Below, one piece after another: positions 8,290 through 15,894 of a DNA stretch of 36,392 bases. Within the stretch, counting starts at the first letter, position 1. Each line of letters starts with the position of its first letter. The position numbers and the translations under genes were made by a program. The notes under the pieces are model-generated. The model was not told where the DNA came from and ran no database searches. It saw only the letters and a program-made list of their open reading frames with translations. Source of the DNA: Pseudomonadota bacterium (GTDB taxonomy: Bacteria; Pseudomonadota; Gammaproteobacteria; Burkholderiales; Burkholderiaceae_C); the NCBI GenBank assembly GCA_021815805.1, contig JAKAZQ010000032.1, positions 1 to 36,392 on the forward strand, in the 5' to 3' direction.

Positions 8290-9786
8290 ATGACCGAATC
8301 CGAATTCCACGCGCTGGCCGATGCCGGCTACAACCGCATCGCGCTGGTCTCGCAGGCCTTCGCCGACCTCGACACGCCGCTGTCGCTGTACCTGAAGCTC
8401 ACCGACGGCGGCAGCATGCGCAACACCTTCCTGCTGGAATCGGTGGTCGGTGGCGAGCGTTTCGGGCGCTACTCGTTCATCGGGCTGGCCGCGCACACCG
8501 AACTGCGGGTGAAGGACGGCATCACCCGGGTGCTGCGCGACGGCGTCGAGATCGAGCGTTCGGAGCAGGCGCCGCTGGAGTTCCTCGAATCCCTGCGCGC
8601 GCGCTTCAAGGTCGCGCTGCCGGAGGGCATGCCGCGCTTTTGCGGTGGCCTGGCCGGCTACTTCGGCTACGACGCGGTGCGCTACATCGAGCCGCGGCTG
8701 CACGAATCGGCGCTGCGCCACCCGCGCCCCGACCCGCTCGGGATGCCGGACATCCTGCTGCTGCAAAGCGAGGAACTGGCGGTGATCGACAACCTCGCGG
8801 GGCGCCTGACCTTCATCGTCTACGCCGACCCGGCCGAGCCCGACGCCTTCGCGCGCGCCACGCGGCGCCTGCAGGAGTTGCGCCACAGCCTGCGCGCCAG
8901 CGTGCACGCGCCGGCGATGCCGGGCAGCGAGGTGACGCCGGTGGAGCACGAGTTCGAGCATGCCGACTACCTGCGCGCGGTGGTGCGCGCCAAGGAGTTG
9001 ATCGCCGCCGGCGATTTCATGCAGGTGCAGGTCGGCCAGCGCCTGCGCAAGCGCTTCGAGCAGTCGCCACTGTCGCTGTATCGCGCGTTGCGTTCGCTGA
9101 ATCCCTCGCCGTACATGTACCTGTACAACTTCGGGGATTTCCAGGTCGTCGGTTCGTCGCCGGAAATCCTGGTGCGCCAGGAGGCCACGCCGGAAGGCCA
9201 GAAGGTGACCATCCGCCCGCTCGCCGGCACGCGTCCCCGCGGCGACGGCGCCGAGGCCGATCTGGCCAACGAGCGCGAGCTGCTGGCCGATCCGAAGGAG
9301 CGCGCCGAGCACCTCATGCTGATCGACCTCGCGCGCAACGACCTCGGGCGCATCGCCAGGATCGGCAGCGTCAAGGTGACCGAGGCCTTCGCCGTCGAGC
9401 GCTACTCCCACGTCATGCACATCGTCAGCAACGTCGAGGGCCTGCTGCGCCCCGGGCTCGGCGCGCTCGACGTGCTGCGCGCCACGTTCCCCGCGGGCAC
9501 CCTGTCGGGCGCCCCGAAGATCCGCGCGATGGAGGTCATCGACGAGCTCGAGCCGACGCGCCGGGGCCTGTACGGCGGGGCCGTCGGGTACTGGAGCTTC
9601 GCCGGGGACATGGATCTGGCGATCGCCATCCGCACCGGTATCGTCAAGTCGGGCTGGCTGTACGTGCAGGCCGCCGCCGGCGTGGTCGCCGATTCGGTGC
9701 CGGAAATGGAATGGCGCGAGACCGAGGCCAAGGCGCGCGCGCTGCTGCGCGCGGCGGAGCAGGTGCAGCAGGGGCTTGACGGCTGA
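8290..9786 (+). CDS. trpE: Anthranilate synthase component I
   Basis: First committed step of tryptophan synthesis: chorismate plus an amino donor to anthranilate. Of 498 residues. The N-terminal regulatory domain has FLLESVVGGERFGRYSF, matching the LLES motif of the tryptophan feedback site. The chorismate-binding domain shows NPSPYMYLY, IRPLAGTRPRG, LIDLARNDLGR, TFPAGTLSGAPKIRAMEVI and VPEMEWRETEAKA. The ATG at 8290 is the first in-frame Met before the conserved N-terminus. Upstream gph ends 119 nt away. No glutamine amidotransferase (trpG) follows; a transporter does, so component II must be encoded elsewhere. Confidence 0.96.
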   Translation: MTESEFHALADAGYNRIALVSQAFADLDTPLSLYLKLTDGGSMRNTFLLESVVGGERFGRYSFIGLAAHTELRVKDGITRVLRDGVEIERSEQAPLEFLESLRARFKVALPEGMPRFCGGLAGYFGYDAVRYIEPRLHESALRHPRPDPLGMPDILLLQSEELAVIDNLAGRLTFIVYADPAEPDAFARATRRLQELRHSLRASVHAPAMPGSEVTPVEHEFEHADYLRAVVRAKELIAAGDFMQVQVGQRLRKRFEQSPLSLYRALRSLNPSPYMYLYNFGDFQVVGSSPEILVRQEATPEGQKVTIRPLAGTRPRGDGAEADLANERELLADPKERAEHLMLIDLARNDLGRIARIGSVKVTEAFAVERYSHVMHIVSNVEGLLRPGLGALDVLRATFPAGTLSGAPKIRAMEVIDELEPTRRGLYGGAVGYWSFAGDMDLAIAIRTGIVKSGWLYVQAAAGVVADSVPEMEWRETEAKARALLRAAEQVQQGLDG

Positions 9787-9801
9787 GCCGGCGCGCCGCG
9801 C

Positions 9802-10650
9802 ATGTCCGCGACCCGCGCCTCCCGCGGCCGGCTTGCCGGGGCCGTGCTGTGGAGCGTGCAACCCGTCGCCGTGGCGATCGCCGCGCCCACGGTGCCGCCG
9901 CTGCTGCAGGCCACGCTGGCGACCACCGCGTCGCTGTTCCTAGTGTGGCTGTGGACGCGCTGGCGCGATATCGCCGTGTTCGCGCAGGACGCCACGCTGT
10001 TGCCCGGCGTGCGCCTGGGGCTGTTTTTCAGCGCGCGCATGGCGCTGCTCTATGTCGCCAGCGCCCGCCTCGGGGCGGTCGGCGCGGTCGAAGCCACCGC
10101 AGGCGTGCTGTTGCTGCTCGAACAGGCGCGCCGCCGCCGCTCGGCGCAGGCCGCGCCGGCGCTGCTCGCGGTGCTGGCCCTGTTCGTGCTGGGCCCGCGC
10201 CTGTCGTTCGCCGGCGGGGCGCTGGCGGCGCTGGCCGCGCTCGCCTGGGCGGCCATGGAAGCTGTCGCGCGCGATCCGCGCCTGCAGCCCTGCGGCGGCG
10301 AGAAGTTCGTGTTCTACCAGCTCATCGGCGCCGCCGTGACCTTGCCCGTGGCCTCGGTCGTGGCCGGCGAGAACTGGCTGGTCACGCCGAGCGTGGCGGC
10401 GTGGTGGGCGCTGGCGGCGCAGGTCGGCGCCGGCGTGCTGGCGCTGGCGCTGCTGTGGATCGTTCCCGTCGCCGGCGCCCGCGCACAGCGCCTGCCCACG
10501 CTGCTGACGGTGGCGCCGACGGCGGCGCTGGTGCTCGACAGCCTGCCCGGGCGCCTGCCGCCGGCCGCCTGCTGGGTGGCCGCGGCGCTGCTGCTGGCGG
10601 GCGCGCGCTGGCCGCAGCGCGCTGCCGGCCTCACCCCGGTTTCGGGATGA
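9802..10650 (+). CDS. EamA/DMT-family membrane transporter
   Basis: Predicted inner-membrane protein of 282 residues with about ten hydrophobic segments, the usual size and layout of two EamA repeats in the drug/metabolite transporter superfamily, many of which export amino acids or metabolites. It starts 15 nt after trpE, on the same strand, so co-transcription and perhaps export of an aromatic compound can be imagined, but nothing in the sequence defines the substrate. Its last 20 nt overlap the end of the convergent methyltransferase-like gene. The superfamily call comes from topology and composition, not a specific motif. Confidence 0.7.
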   Translation: MSATRASRGRLAGAVLWSVQPVAVAIAAPTVPPLLQATLATTASLFLVWLWTRWRDIAVFAQDATLLPGVRLGLFFSARMALLYVASARLGAVGAVEATAGVLLLLEQARRRRSAQAAPALLAVLALFVLGPRLSFAGGALAALAALAWAAMEAVARDPRLQPCGGEKFVFYQLIGAAVTLPVASVVAGENWLVTPSVAAWWALAAQVGAGVLALALLWIVPVAGARAQRLPTLLTVAPTAALVLDSLPGRLPPAACWVAAALLLAGARWPQRAAGLTPVSG

Positions 10651-11077
10651 ACTTCCAGGTGCGGGCGCGGTAGGCGGCGTACTCCGGCCAGCGCGCCAGC
10701 AGCAGGCGCTCCTCGAGTTCGGACTTGCCGTGCAGCACGAGCAGCAGGCCGAGCCACGCGGTGGCGCGCGCCGGATCGGGGCTGGCCAGCGCGACGCCGC
10801 CCATGACCAGCAGCAGCGCGCTGTACATGGGGTGGCGCATGCGTCGATACGGACCACCCTGGATCAGGCGTGCGCCGGCACGCGGCTCGGGTCGGATGTT
10901 GAAATTGCCGGGTCGGTTCCAGGCCATGACCCACAGGCCGAGCGCGCCGCCGAGGCCCGCGACGAGCAGCGCCCACGGCGTCAGGCGCCAGTGCGCCGGC
11001 CAGGCCAGCATGCCGGCGACCAGCGCGAACTGCGCCAGCACCCACAGACGCGAGCGCAGGCCCTGGGACAGGCTCAT
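10631..11077 (-). CDS. Isoprenylcysteine carboxyl methyltransferase-like membrane protein
   Basis: Small integral membrane protein of 148 residues. Three or four hydrophobic segments are followed by the ICMT/PEMT-type signature GPYRRMRHPMYSALLL (near residue 80) and a C-terminal EERLLLARWPEYAAYRARTWKFIP block, the usual SAM-binding region of this family. Substrate unknown; bacterial members methylate lipids or small molecules in only a few tested cases. Its ATG overlaps the stop of the upstream MaoC-like gene (ATGA), so the two are translationally coupled. The 3' end overlaps the convergent transporter by 20 nt. Confidence 0.82.
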   Translation of the reverse strand: MSLSQGLRSRLWVLAQFALVAGMLAWPAHWRLTPWALLVAGLGGALGLWVMAWNRPGNFNIRPEPRAGARLIQGGPYRRMRHPMYSALLLVMGGVALASPDPARATAWLGLLLVLHGKSELEERLLLARWPEYAAYRARTWKFIPKPG

Positions 11078-11562
11078 GCCGGCTGCTCCGGGGTGTCGGG
11101 GCGCATTCCCATCATGGCCCATCCGGTCATGCGCAGCACGTCGTCGGCGTGCTGGTTGCGCAACTCCCACAGGCAGCGCACCAGGCCCACGCCGGGCCGG
11201 CTGCGCATCACCCGGCTTTCCGTGATGGTCATGCGCAGGCTCAGCGTATCGCCCGGGCGCACCGGCTTGAGCCAGCGCAGTTCGTCCATCCCCGGCGAGC
11301 CGAGACTGCTGCTGCGCAGCAGGTAGGCGTCGCACATCATGCGCATGCACAGCGAGCAGGTGTGCCAGCCGCTGGCGCTGAGCCCGCCGAACAGCGAGGC
11401 TTCGCCGGCGCGCTCGTCGAGATGAAAGGGCTGCGGGTCGAACTCGGCGGCGAAGGCGACGATCTCGTCGCGCTGCATCCGGTGCGTGCCGCAATCGATC
11501 ACGCATCCGACCGGGAAGTCTTCCCAGTACAGCTTGCCCTGGGGGGGAATGGTTGCAGACAT
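11074..11562 (-). CDS. MaoC-like hot-dog-fold dehydratase
   Basis: Protein of 162 residues resembling (R)-specific enoyl-CoA hydratases. The hydratase motif is recognisable as AAEFDPQPFHLDE followed by LFGGLSASGWHT, carrying the catalytic Asp and His; LRWLKPVRPGDTL is the typical second block. The probable substrate is an acyl-CoA, not defined by sequence. It is first in a two-gene unit with the methyltransferase-like gene (4-nt overlap). The ATG at 11562 is close to the conserved YWEDFPVG start of the domain and no longer option is convincing. Confidence 0.87.
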   Translation of the reverse strand: MSATIPPQGKLYWEDFPVGCVIDCGTHRMQRDEIVAFAAEFDPQPFHLDERAGEASLFGGLSASGWHTCSLCMRMMCDAYLLRSSSLGSPGMDELRWLKPVRPGDTLSLRMTITESRVMRSRPGVGLVRCLWELRNQHADDVLRMTGWAMMGMRPDTPEQPA

Positions 11563-11638
11563 GCAACGATGGTAGCTGCGAGGCGCATGCCGCCGCCGGG
11601 GCGTGCCCGGGCGCGCGACGTATCACACGGTATCAGGG

Positions 11639-11668
11639 TTTGCCAGCGGCCCGTGCACGGCGCACAAT
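11639..11668 (+). promoter_or_regulatory. Candidate promoter of the DUF3579 gene
   Basis: TTGCCA (11639-11644) and CACAAT (11663-11668) are separated by 18 nt on the plus strand in the gap between divergent genes. Transcription would start near 11675, giving a very short leader to either candidate start (11680 or 11704). Confidence 0.35.
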
Positions 11669-11703
11669 GGCGTTTCAACATGTTTTCCTCTGTGCAACGT
11701 CCC

Positions 11704-12129
11704 ATGCCCGACCCAGTCGATTCCTCGGCCGCACTCAGCGCGGTCAGGAATGCCGTGAGACAGGCCCTGAATCGCGACCTCCAGCCCGGAGAGATCCTGC
11801 TGCTGGGGCGCACCCATGAAGGTCGCCTGTTTCGTCCCAGCGACTGGGCCGAGCGTCTGGCCGGCGTGATGTCGCGGTTCCGCCCGCGCGGCGCCGGACA
11901 CAGCGAGGGCCATCTGTGCTATTCGCCGCTGTGCATGCCGACGCTGGTCGACGGCGTGCGCGCGGTCGTGGTGAGCCGCGAGCTGGCCGACGTCGAGCCC
12001 ATGGCCTACGACTTCGTGCTGCGTTTCGCGCGCGACAACAACCTCGAGACCGTCGAGGCCTGCATGCTCGAGATCGACCCGCCCAACGGCAGCAGCGGGG
12101 TCGACGCGGCGCGCCGCCGCGTCGCCTGA
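11704..12129 (+). CDS. DUF3579 family protein
   Basis: Protein of 141 residues, function unknown. The central part matches what I recall of DUF3579, a family found mainly in betaproteobacteria: GRLFRPSDWAERLAGVMSRF, then CYSPLCMPTLVDGVRAVVV, then EPMAYDFVLRFARDNNLE. No signal peptide or membrane segment is visible, so it is probably cytoplasmic. An alternative ATG at 11680 adds eight residues; neither start has a convincing ribosome-binding site. It is monocistronic and divergent from the MaoC-like gene. Confidence 0.8.
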   Translation: MPDPVDSSAALSAVRNAVRQALNRDLQPGEILLLGRTHEGRLFRPSDWAERLAGVMSRFRPRGAGHSEGHLCYSPLCMPTLVDGVRAVVVSRELADVEPMAYDFVLRFARDNNLETVEACMLEIDPPNGSSGVDAARRRVA

Positions 12130-12172
12130 GCCTGGGCGGCGCGCCGGGGTGTCCGGCGCCTGGGGCGCGCCG

Positions 12173-12337
12173 TCAGCGCGCCGCCTGCCACCAGGCCGCG
12201 AGCAGCAGCAGCGGCACGAGCAGCCAGCCGCCGGCAGCGGGCCACGCCCGCGCCGCCGCCAGCGCCACGATCACGCCTGCGGCCACGCAGCCGACGTTGC
12301 GCCAGTCCCCGAACACGAGTTGCAGCAGCTTTTTCAT
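12173..12337 (-). CDS. Small hydrophobic membrane peptide (54 residues)
   Basis: Short protein beginning MKKLLQLVFGDWRN with two hydrophobic stretches (about residues 16-31 and 36-50), so probably one hairpin in the inner membrane. No known family recognised. Its ATG overlaps the stop of the E-x-x-E membrane protein by ATGA, which supports translation and a linked role. It is the last gene of the transport operon; the convergent DUF3579 gene ends 43 nt away. Possibly a small accessory subunit of the neighbouring permease, which is inference only. Confidence 0.7.
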   Translation of the reverse strand: MKKLLQLVFGDWRNVGCVAAGVIVALAAARAWPAAGGWLLVPLLLLAAWWQAAR

Positions 12338-13077
12338 GCCCCGACTCCCGCTCCCGCCGGCAGCGGCGCGCGCAGCCGGGCAGCGAGCATGCGCCCGCAG
12401 ACGGCGTAGATGACGAACAGCAGCGGCAGCATCAGATCCCCCATCGGCCATGCCGCGCGCTCGCCGAGCAGCCCGGCCATGCTCCAGAAGCTGCCGAAGG
12501 CGAGCAAGGCGCTGGCGACCAGGAACTTGAGGGTGTTCTCGGGAACCGCGGTGAGCGGCGCGCGCAGCGCCAGCCCGACCACGATCACCAGCAGCAGCGC
12601 CAGCACGGCGGCCGACACCGATTGCGTCCAGTCGAGGCTGTGTCCCATGGCGACGACCAGCAGCCAGACTTCCAGGCCCTCCAGCAGCACGCCCTTGAAG
12701 GCGATGATCCAGGCTGCGCGCACCTCGGCGTGATCCAGCGCCTCGCGGGTCTCGCGGAACTCCTCGGCCTCGTCGTGCAGCGCCGTGCGCCCGGCGTAGC
12801 GACGCACCGCCTTGACGTACCAGCGCAGGCCGAACAACAGCAGGAACAGGCCGATGATCATGCGCATCGCGCCCATGTCGGCGGACACGAAGCGCAGTCC
12901 CGCGGCGCTGGCGGCGATGAGCACCGCCACGGCGGCCAGCGCGCTGGCCGCGGCGCCGGCTGCGCGTGCCCAGCCGATGCTCAGCGCGACCGCCAGCACG
13001 ATCGTGAAGGCCTCCACCCATTCGACGGCGCTGGCCGCGAAAATCGCCCCGGCCGCGCCCCAATGCATCACGTTCAT
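12334..13077 (-). CDS. Polytopic membrane protein with paired E-x-x-E motifs (COG4280-like)
   Basis: Inner-membrane protein of 247 residues, six or seven hydrophobic segments. It resembles the uncharacterised COG4280 group: VEWVEAFTIVLAV (residues 18-30), LLLFGLRWYVKAVRR, FKGVLLEGLEVWLLVVAMG (128-145) and VPENTLKFLV. The two acidic motifs EWVE (19-22) and EGLE (133-136), each at the start of a membrane helix, recall the REGLE motifs of FTR1-type iron permeases and the repeats of LysE-like transporters, so a cation permease is plausible but unproven. TGATG overlap with the ATPase gene upstream and ATGA overlap with the small peptide downstream place it firmly in the uptake operon. Confidence 0.75.
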   Translation of the reverse strand: MNVMHWGAAGAIFAASAVEWVEAFTIVLAVALSIGWARAAGAAASALAAVAVLIAASAAGLRFVSADMGAMRMIIGLFLLLFGLRWYVKAVRRYAGRTALHDEAEEFRETREALDHAEVRAAWIIAFKGVLLEGLEVWLLVVAMGHSLDWTQSVSAAVLALLLVIVVGLALRAPLTAVPENTLKFLVASALLAFGSFWSMAGLLGERAAWPMGDLMLPLLFVIYAVCGRMLAARLRAPLPAGAGVGA

Positions 13078-14192
13078 CAAGCTGCCCTTTGCTCTGGTTT
13101 CATGTTGTGCGCGGCGCGGGCGCCGTCGACCGGCGTCGCGTCGCGGTAGATCAGGGCCTGGCGCAGATCCACGCACAGGCCCACCCTGTCGCCCGGCGCA
13201 TGCCAGGCATGCGAGCCCAGGCGCACGGCCACGCCGTGCAACTGCGCCGCGATCTCGATGCCCTGGGGCGTGCTCAGGCAGCCCAGCACCTGGGCCTCGA
13301 CCGGCACGCCGTTGTCGGCCCCCGCAGGCCCGGCCAGGCGTACCGCGGCCGGCGGCAGGTACAGGCGCGCCGGCCATCCGGCGGGCCCCGGCGCCGCGCA
13401 GTCCGCCGGCAGCCTGCCCCACGGCGCATGCCAGGCGTCGTCGACCTGTCGCAGCGGCCATGGCCCGAGCGCGTGCAGGAAGCTGGCCACCTGCTCGCAG
13501 CAGGCCTGCGCGAGCAGGCGTCGCGGCGCATCGATCTGCAGCAGGCGCCCCTCGTCCAGGATGCCGACGCGATCGCCGAGCGCGAAGGCCTCGCGGTGGT
13601 CATGGGTGATGTACAGCGCCGACAGGCCGTAGGCGCGCACCACGTCGCCGATGAGTTCGCGCAGTTCCTCGCGCAGGCCGGCATCCAGGTTGGACAGCGG
13701 CTCGTCGCACAGCAGCAGTTGCGGACGAACCGCCAGCGCGCGCGCCAGCGCGACGCGCTGCTGCTGACCGCCGGACAGTTCGTGCGGTCGGCGCTGCTGC
13801 ATGGCGTCGAGGCCGACGCGGCGCAGCATGTCGCGCGCCTGCGCGTCGACGGCGGCGCCGCGCGGCGCACGCGCGCGCAGCGCCAGCGCCACGTTGTCCA
13901 GCGCACTCAGGTGCGGCCACAGCGCATAGTCCTGGAACACCATGCCCAGGCCGCGTCGCTCCGGGGGCACGGGAGCCATGCCCGGCCCGTCGACGGGGCG
14001 CCCGCCCAGCTCGATGCTGCCCCGGTCGAGGTGTTCCAGGCCGGCGACCAGGCGCAGCAGGGTCGTCTTGCCGGAGCCGGAGGCGCCCAGCAGGCACACC
14101 ACCTCGCCGGGCTCGATGCTCAGATCCACACCGCGCAGCGCGAGGTGATCGTGGAAGCGTTTGTGCACGTCGCGCAGTTGCAGCGCTTTCAT
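13077..14192 (-). CDS. ABC transporter ATP-binding protein (FbpC/PotA type)
   Basis: Cytoplasmic ATPase of 371 residues driving import with the adjacent permease. Walker A GASGSGKTT (36-44), Q-loop at 87, signature LSGGQQQR (139-146), Walker B LLLCDEP (159-165) and H-loop His197 are all intact. The C-terminal 130 residues fit a TOBE-type regulatory domain, as in FbpC, PotA and CysA. The ATG at 14192 has AGGAGAT upstream and overlaps the permease stop (ATGA). In the FbpC family the transported substrate is set by the binding protein, so this sequence alone does not identify it. Confidence 0.93.
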   Translation of the reverse strand: MKALQLRDVHKRFHDHLALRGVDLSIEPGEVVCLLGASGSGKTTLLRLVAGLEHLDRGSIELGGRPVDGPGMAPVPPERRGLGMVFQDYALWPHLSALDNVALALRARAPRGAAVDAQARDMLRRVGLDAMQQRRPHELSGGQQQRVALARALAVRPQLLLCDEPLSNLDAGLREELRELIGDVVRAYGLSALYITHDHREAFALGDRVGILDEGRLLQIDAPRRLLAQACCEQVASFLHALGPWPLRQVDDAWHAPWGRLPADCAAPGPAGWPARLYLPPAAVRLAGPAGADNGVPVEAQVLGCLSTPQGIEIAAQLHGVAVRLGSHAWHAPGDRVGLCVDLRQALIYRDATPVDGARAAHNMKPEQRAA

Positions 14193-15883
14193 CGGTGATC
14201 TCCTGGTGCGGGCCGCGCGAAGCGGCGCCTGGCGCGTCCGAAGCTCCAGCGCGCAAGCGCCGCGAAGCCCAGCAACAGTGCCATGCCCAGCAGTTGCAAT
14301 TGCGCCTGCAGCCGCAGCTGGAAGCCCGACGCGGCGTCGAGCAGGGCCACGGCCAGCGGGGCATGGCCGGCCGGGTACAGCAACTGCGAGGCCGGCAGTT
14401 CGAAGGCCACGTGCAGGGCCGCCAGCAGCCAGGCCGCACCCAGCGCCGGCGCGAGCAGCGGCCATTCGACATGCAGCAGGGCCTGCAGGCGCGACATGCC
14501 GTGCACGCGCGCCGCCTCGCCCAGGCTGCCGTGCAGCTGTGCCACCGGCCCCTGCAGCACGCGCGTGGCCGCCGGCAGCGCCAGCGCCACGTAGGCCATG
14601 GCGAGCAGGCCGCTGCCGCCGTACCACGGCGTCAGCGGCAGGTTGTACATCTGCACGTAGGCCGCCGCCAGCACGATGCCGGGCAGCGCCATCGCGGCGA
14701 CCAGGCCGAGGTCGACCGCGCGTCCGAGGCGCCCCGGCGCGCCGACGGCGCGGGCCGCGGCCCAGGCCAGCACGGTGGTCACGCTCGCCGCGAGCACGGC
14801 CATGCGCAGCGAGTAGCCGAAGGCCGGCAGCACCTGCGCCGCGGCCTGCAGGAAATTGCCGCCATGGACGCGGCCGCCGAACGCCAGCGTGGCCGCGCTG
14901 GCCAGCGGCACGCCGAGCGCGAGCACGGCCAGCGCCGCCGCCGCGCAGGCGTGCGGCGCGGCGCGGCGCGTGCCGAGCACCACGGCCGGCGGCGGGCGGT
15001 GGCGCGGTCCCACGCTGCGCGCGCCGGCGGCGCGCCGGCGCGCCAGCGATTGCAGCGCCAGCGCCGGCACGACCAGCGCCAGCAGCATCCAGGAGGCCGC
15101 CGCCGCGGCCGCGAAATTCACCGGCATGGCGGCCACCGATTGCTCGATGGCGTAGGTGGCCATGACCGTGCCGCTGCTCGCGCCGAGGGTGGCGGCGATG
15201 GCGAAGTCGCTCGCCGATTCGGCGAACGCGGCGGCGAAGCCGGCGGCCAGCGCGGGCAGCAGCGCGGCGACCGCGAGCAGCAGGCGCTGGTGCCGGCGCA
15301 GGCCGAGCACGCGCGCCGCCTCCTGCGGCGCCGCCGACACCCCGCGCAGGCTCAGTTGCACGGCCAGGAAGGTGTAGGGAAGCGCCTTGAACGCCAGGCT
15401 CAGCGTGATGCCCGGTGGGCCGAGCAGCGTCTGCGTCGCGCCGAGCGCCGCGGGCCAGTGCGCGAACGGGCCGACCGGCGCGGCCAGCAGCATCCAGCCC
15501 GAGGCGATGAAATAGCCCGGCATGACCAGCAGCAGCCACACGCCGGCCTCGATCCAGCTGCGCCAGGCCAGCAGCGTGCGCTCGCGCAGCCAGGCCAGCC
15601 AGGCCCCGACGGGCAGCGCCAGCAGGCTGGCCGCGGCGGCGGCCAGCCAGGTGTTGCCGAGTGCCTGCGCGCCGCCGCCGCTCCAGGCCTGCGCGAAGGC
15701 CCCGAGCGACGGCTCAAGACGCCCGTGCAGCAGTCCCGGCAGCCAGGCCTGCAGCAGGAAGCCACCGAGCGGCCAGCCCCACAGCGCCAGCGCCGCCAGC
15801 AGCAGCGGCGTCGCCGCGAGGCGCGACAGCAGCGCTGCGGCACGCGGCGTGAACGCCGCGCGCCGCGCGCCCGGATTCGTCAC
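14189..15883 (-). CDS. ABC transporter permease, two fused domains (FbpB type)
   Basis: Inner-membrane permease of about 564 residues with some twelve hydrophobic segments and two BPD-type domains in one chain, as in FbpB/ThiP. Each half has an EAA-like loop that contacts the ATPase: EAARVLGLRRHQRLLL in the first and EAARVHGMSRLQALLHVEWP in the second. The start is probably GTG at 15883, 11 nt after the binding-protein stop; a TTG at 15898 overlapping that stop is an alternative. Neither has a good ribosome-binding site, so translational coupling is likely. It overlaps the ATPase gene by 4 nt. Confidence 0.9.
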   Translation of the reverse strand: MTNPGARRAAFTPRAAALLSRLAATPLLLAALALWGWPLGGFLLQAWLPGLLHGRLEPSLGAFAQAWSGGGAQALGNTWLAAAAASLLALPVGAWLAWLRERTLLAWRSWIEAGVWLLLVMPGYFIASGWMLLAAPVGPFAHWPAALGATQTLLGPPGITLSLAFKALPYTFLAVQLSLRGVSAAPQEAARVLGLRRHQRLLLAVAALLPALAAGFAAAFAESASDFAIAATLGASSGTVMATYAIEQSVAAMPVNFAAAAAASWMLLALVVPALALQSLARRRAAGARSVGPRHRPPPAVVLGTRRAAPHACAAAALAVLALGVPLASAATLAFGGRVHGGNFLQAAAQVLPAFGYSLRMAVLAASVTTVLAWAAARAVGAPGRLGRAVDLGLVAAMALPGIVLAAAYVQMYNLPLTPWYGGSGLLAMAYVALALPAATRVLQGPVAQLHGSLGEAARVHGMSRLQALLHVEWPLLAPALGAAWLLAALHVAFELPASQLLYPAGHAPLAVALLDAASGFQLRLQAQLQLLGMALLLGFAALARWSFGRARRRFARPAPGDHR

Positions 15884-15894
15884 GGGCAGGGCGC

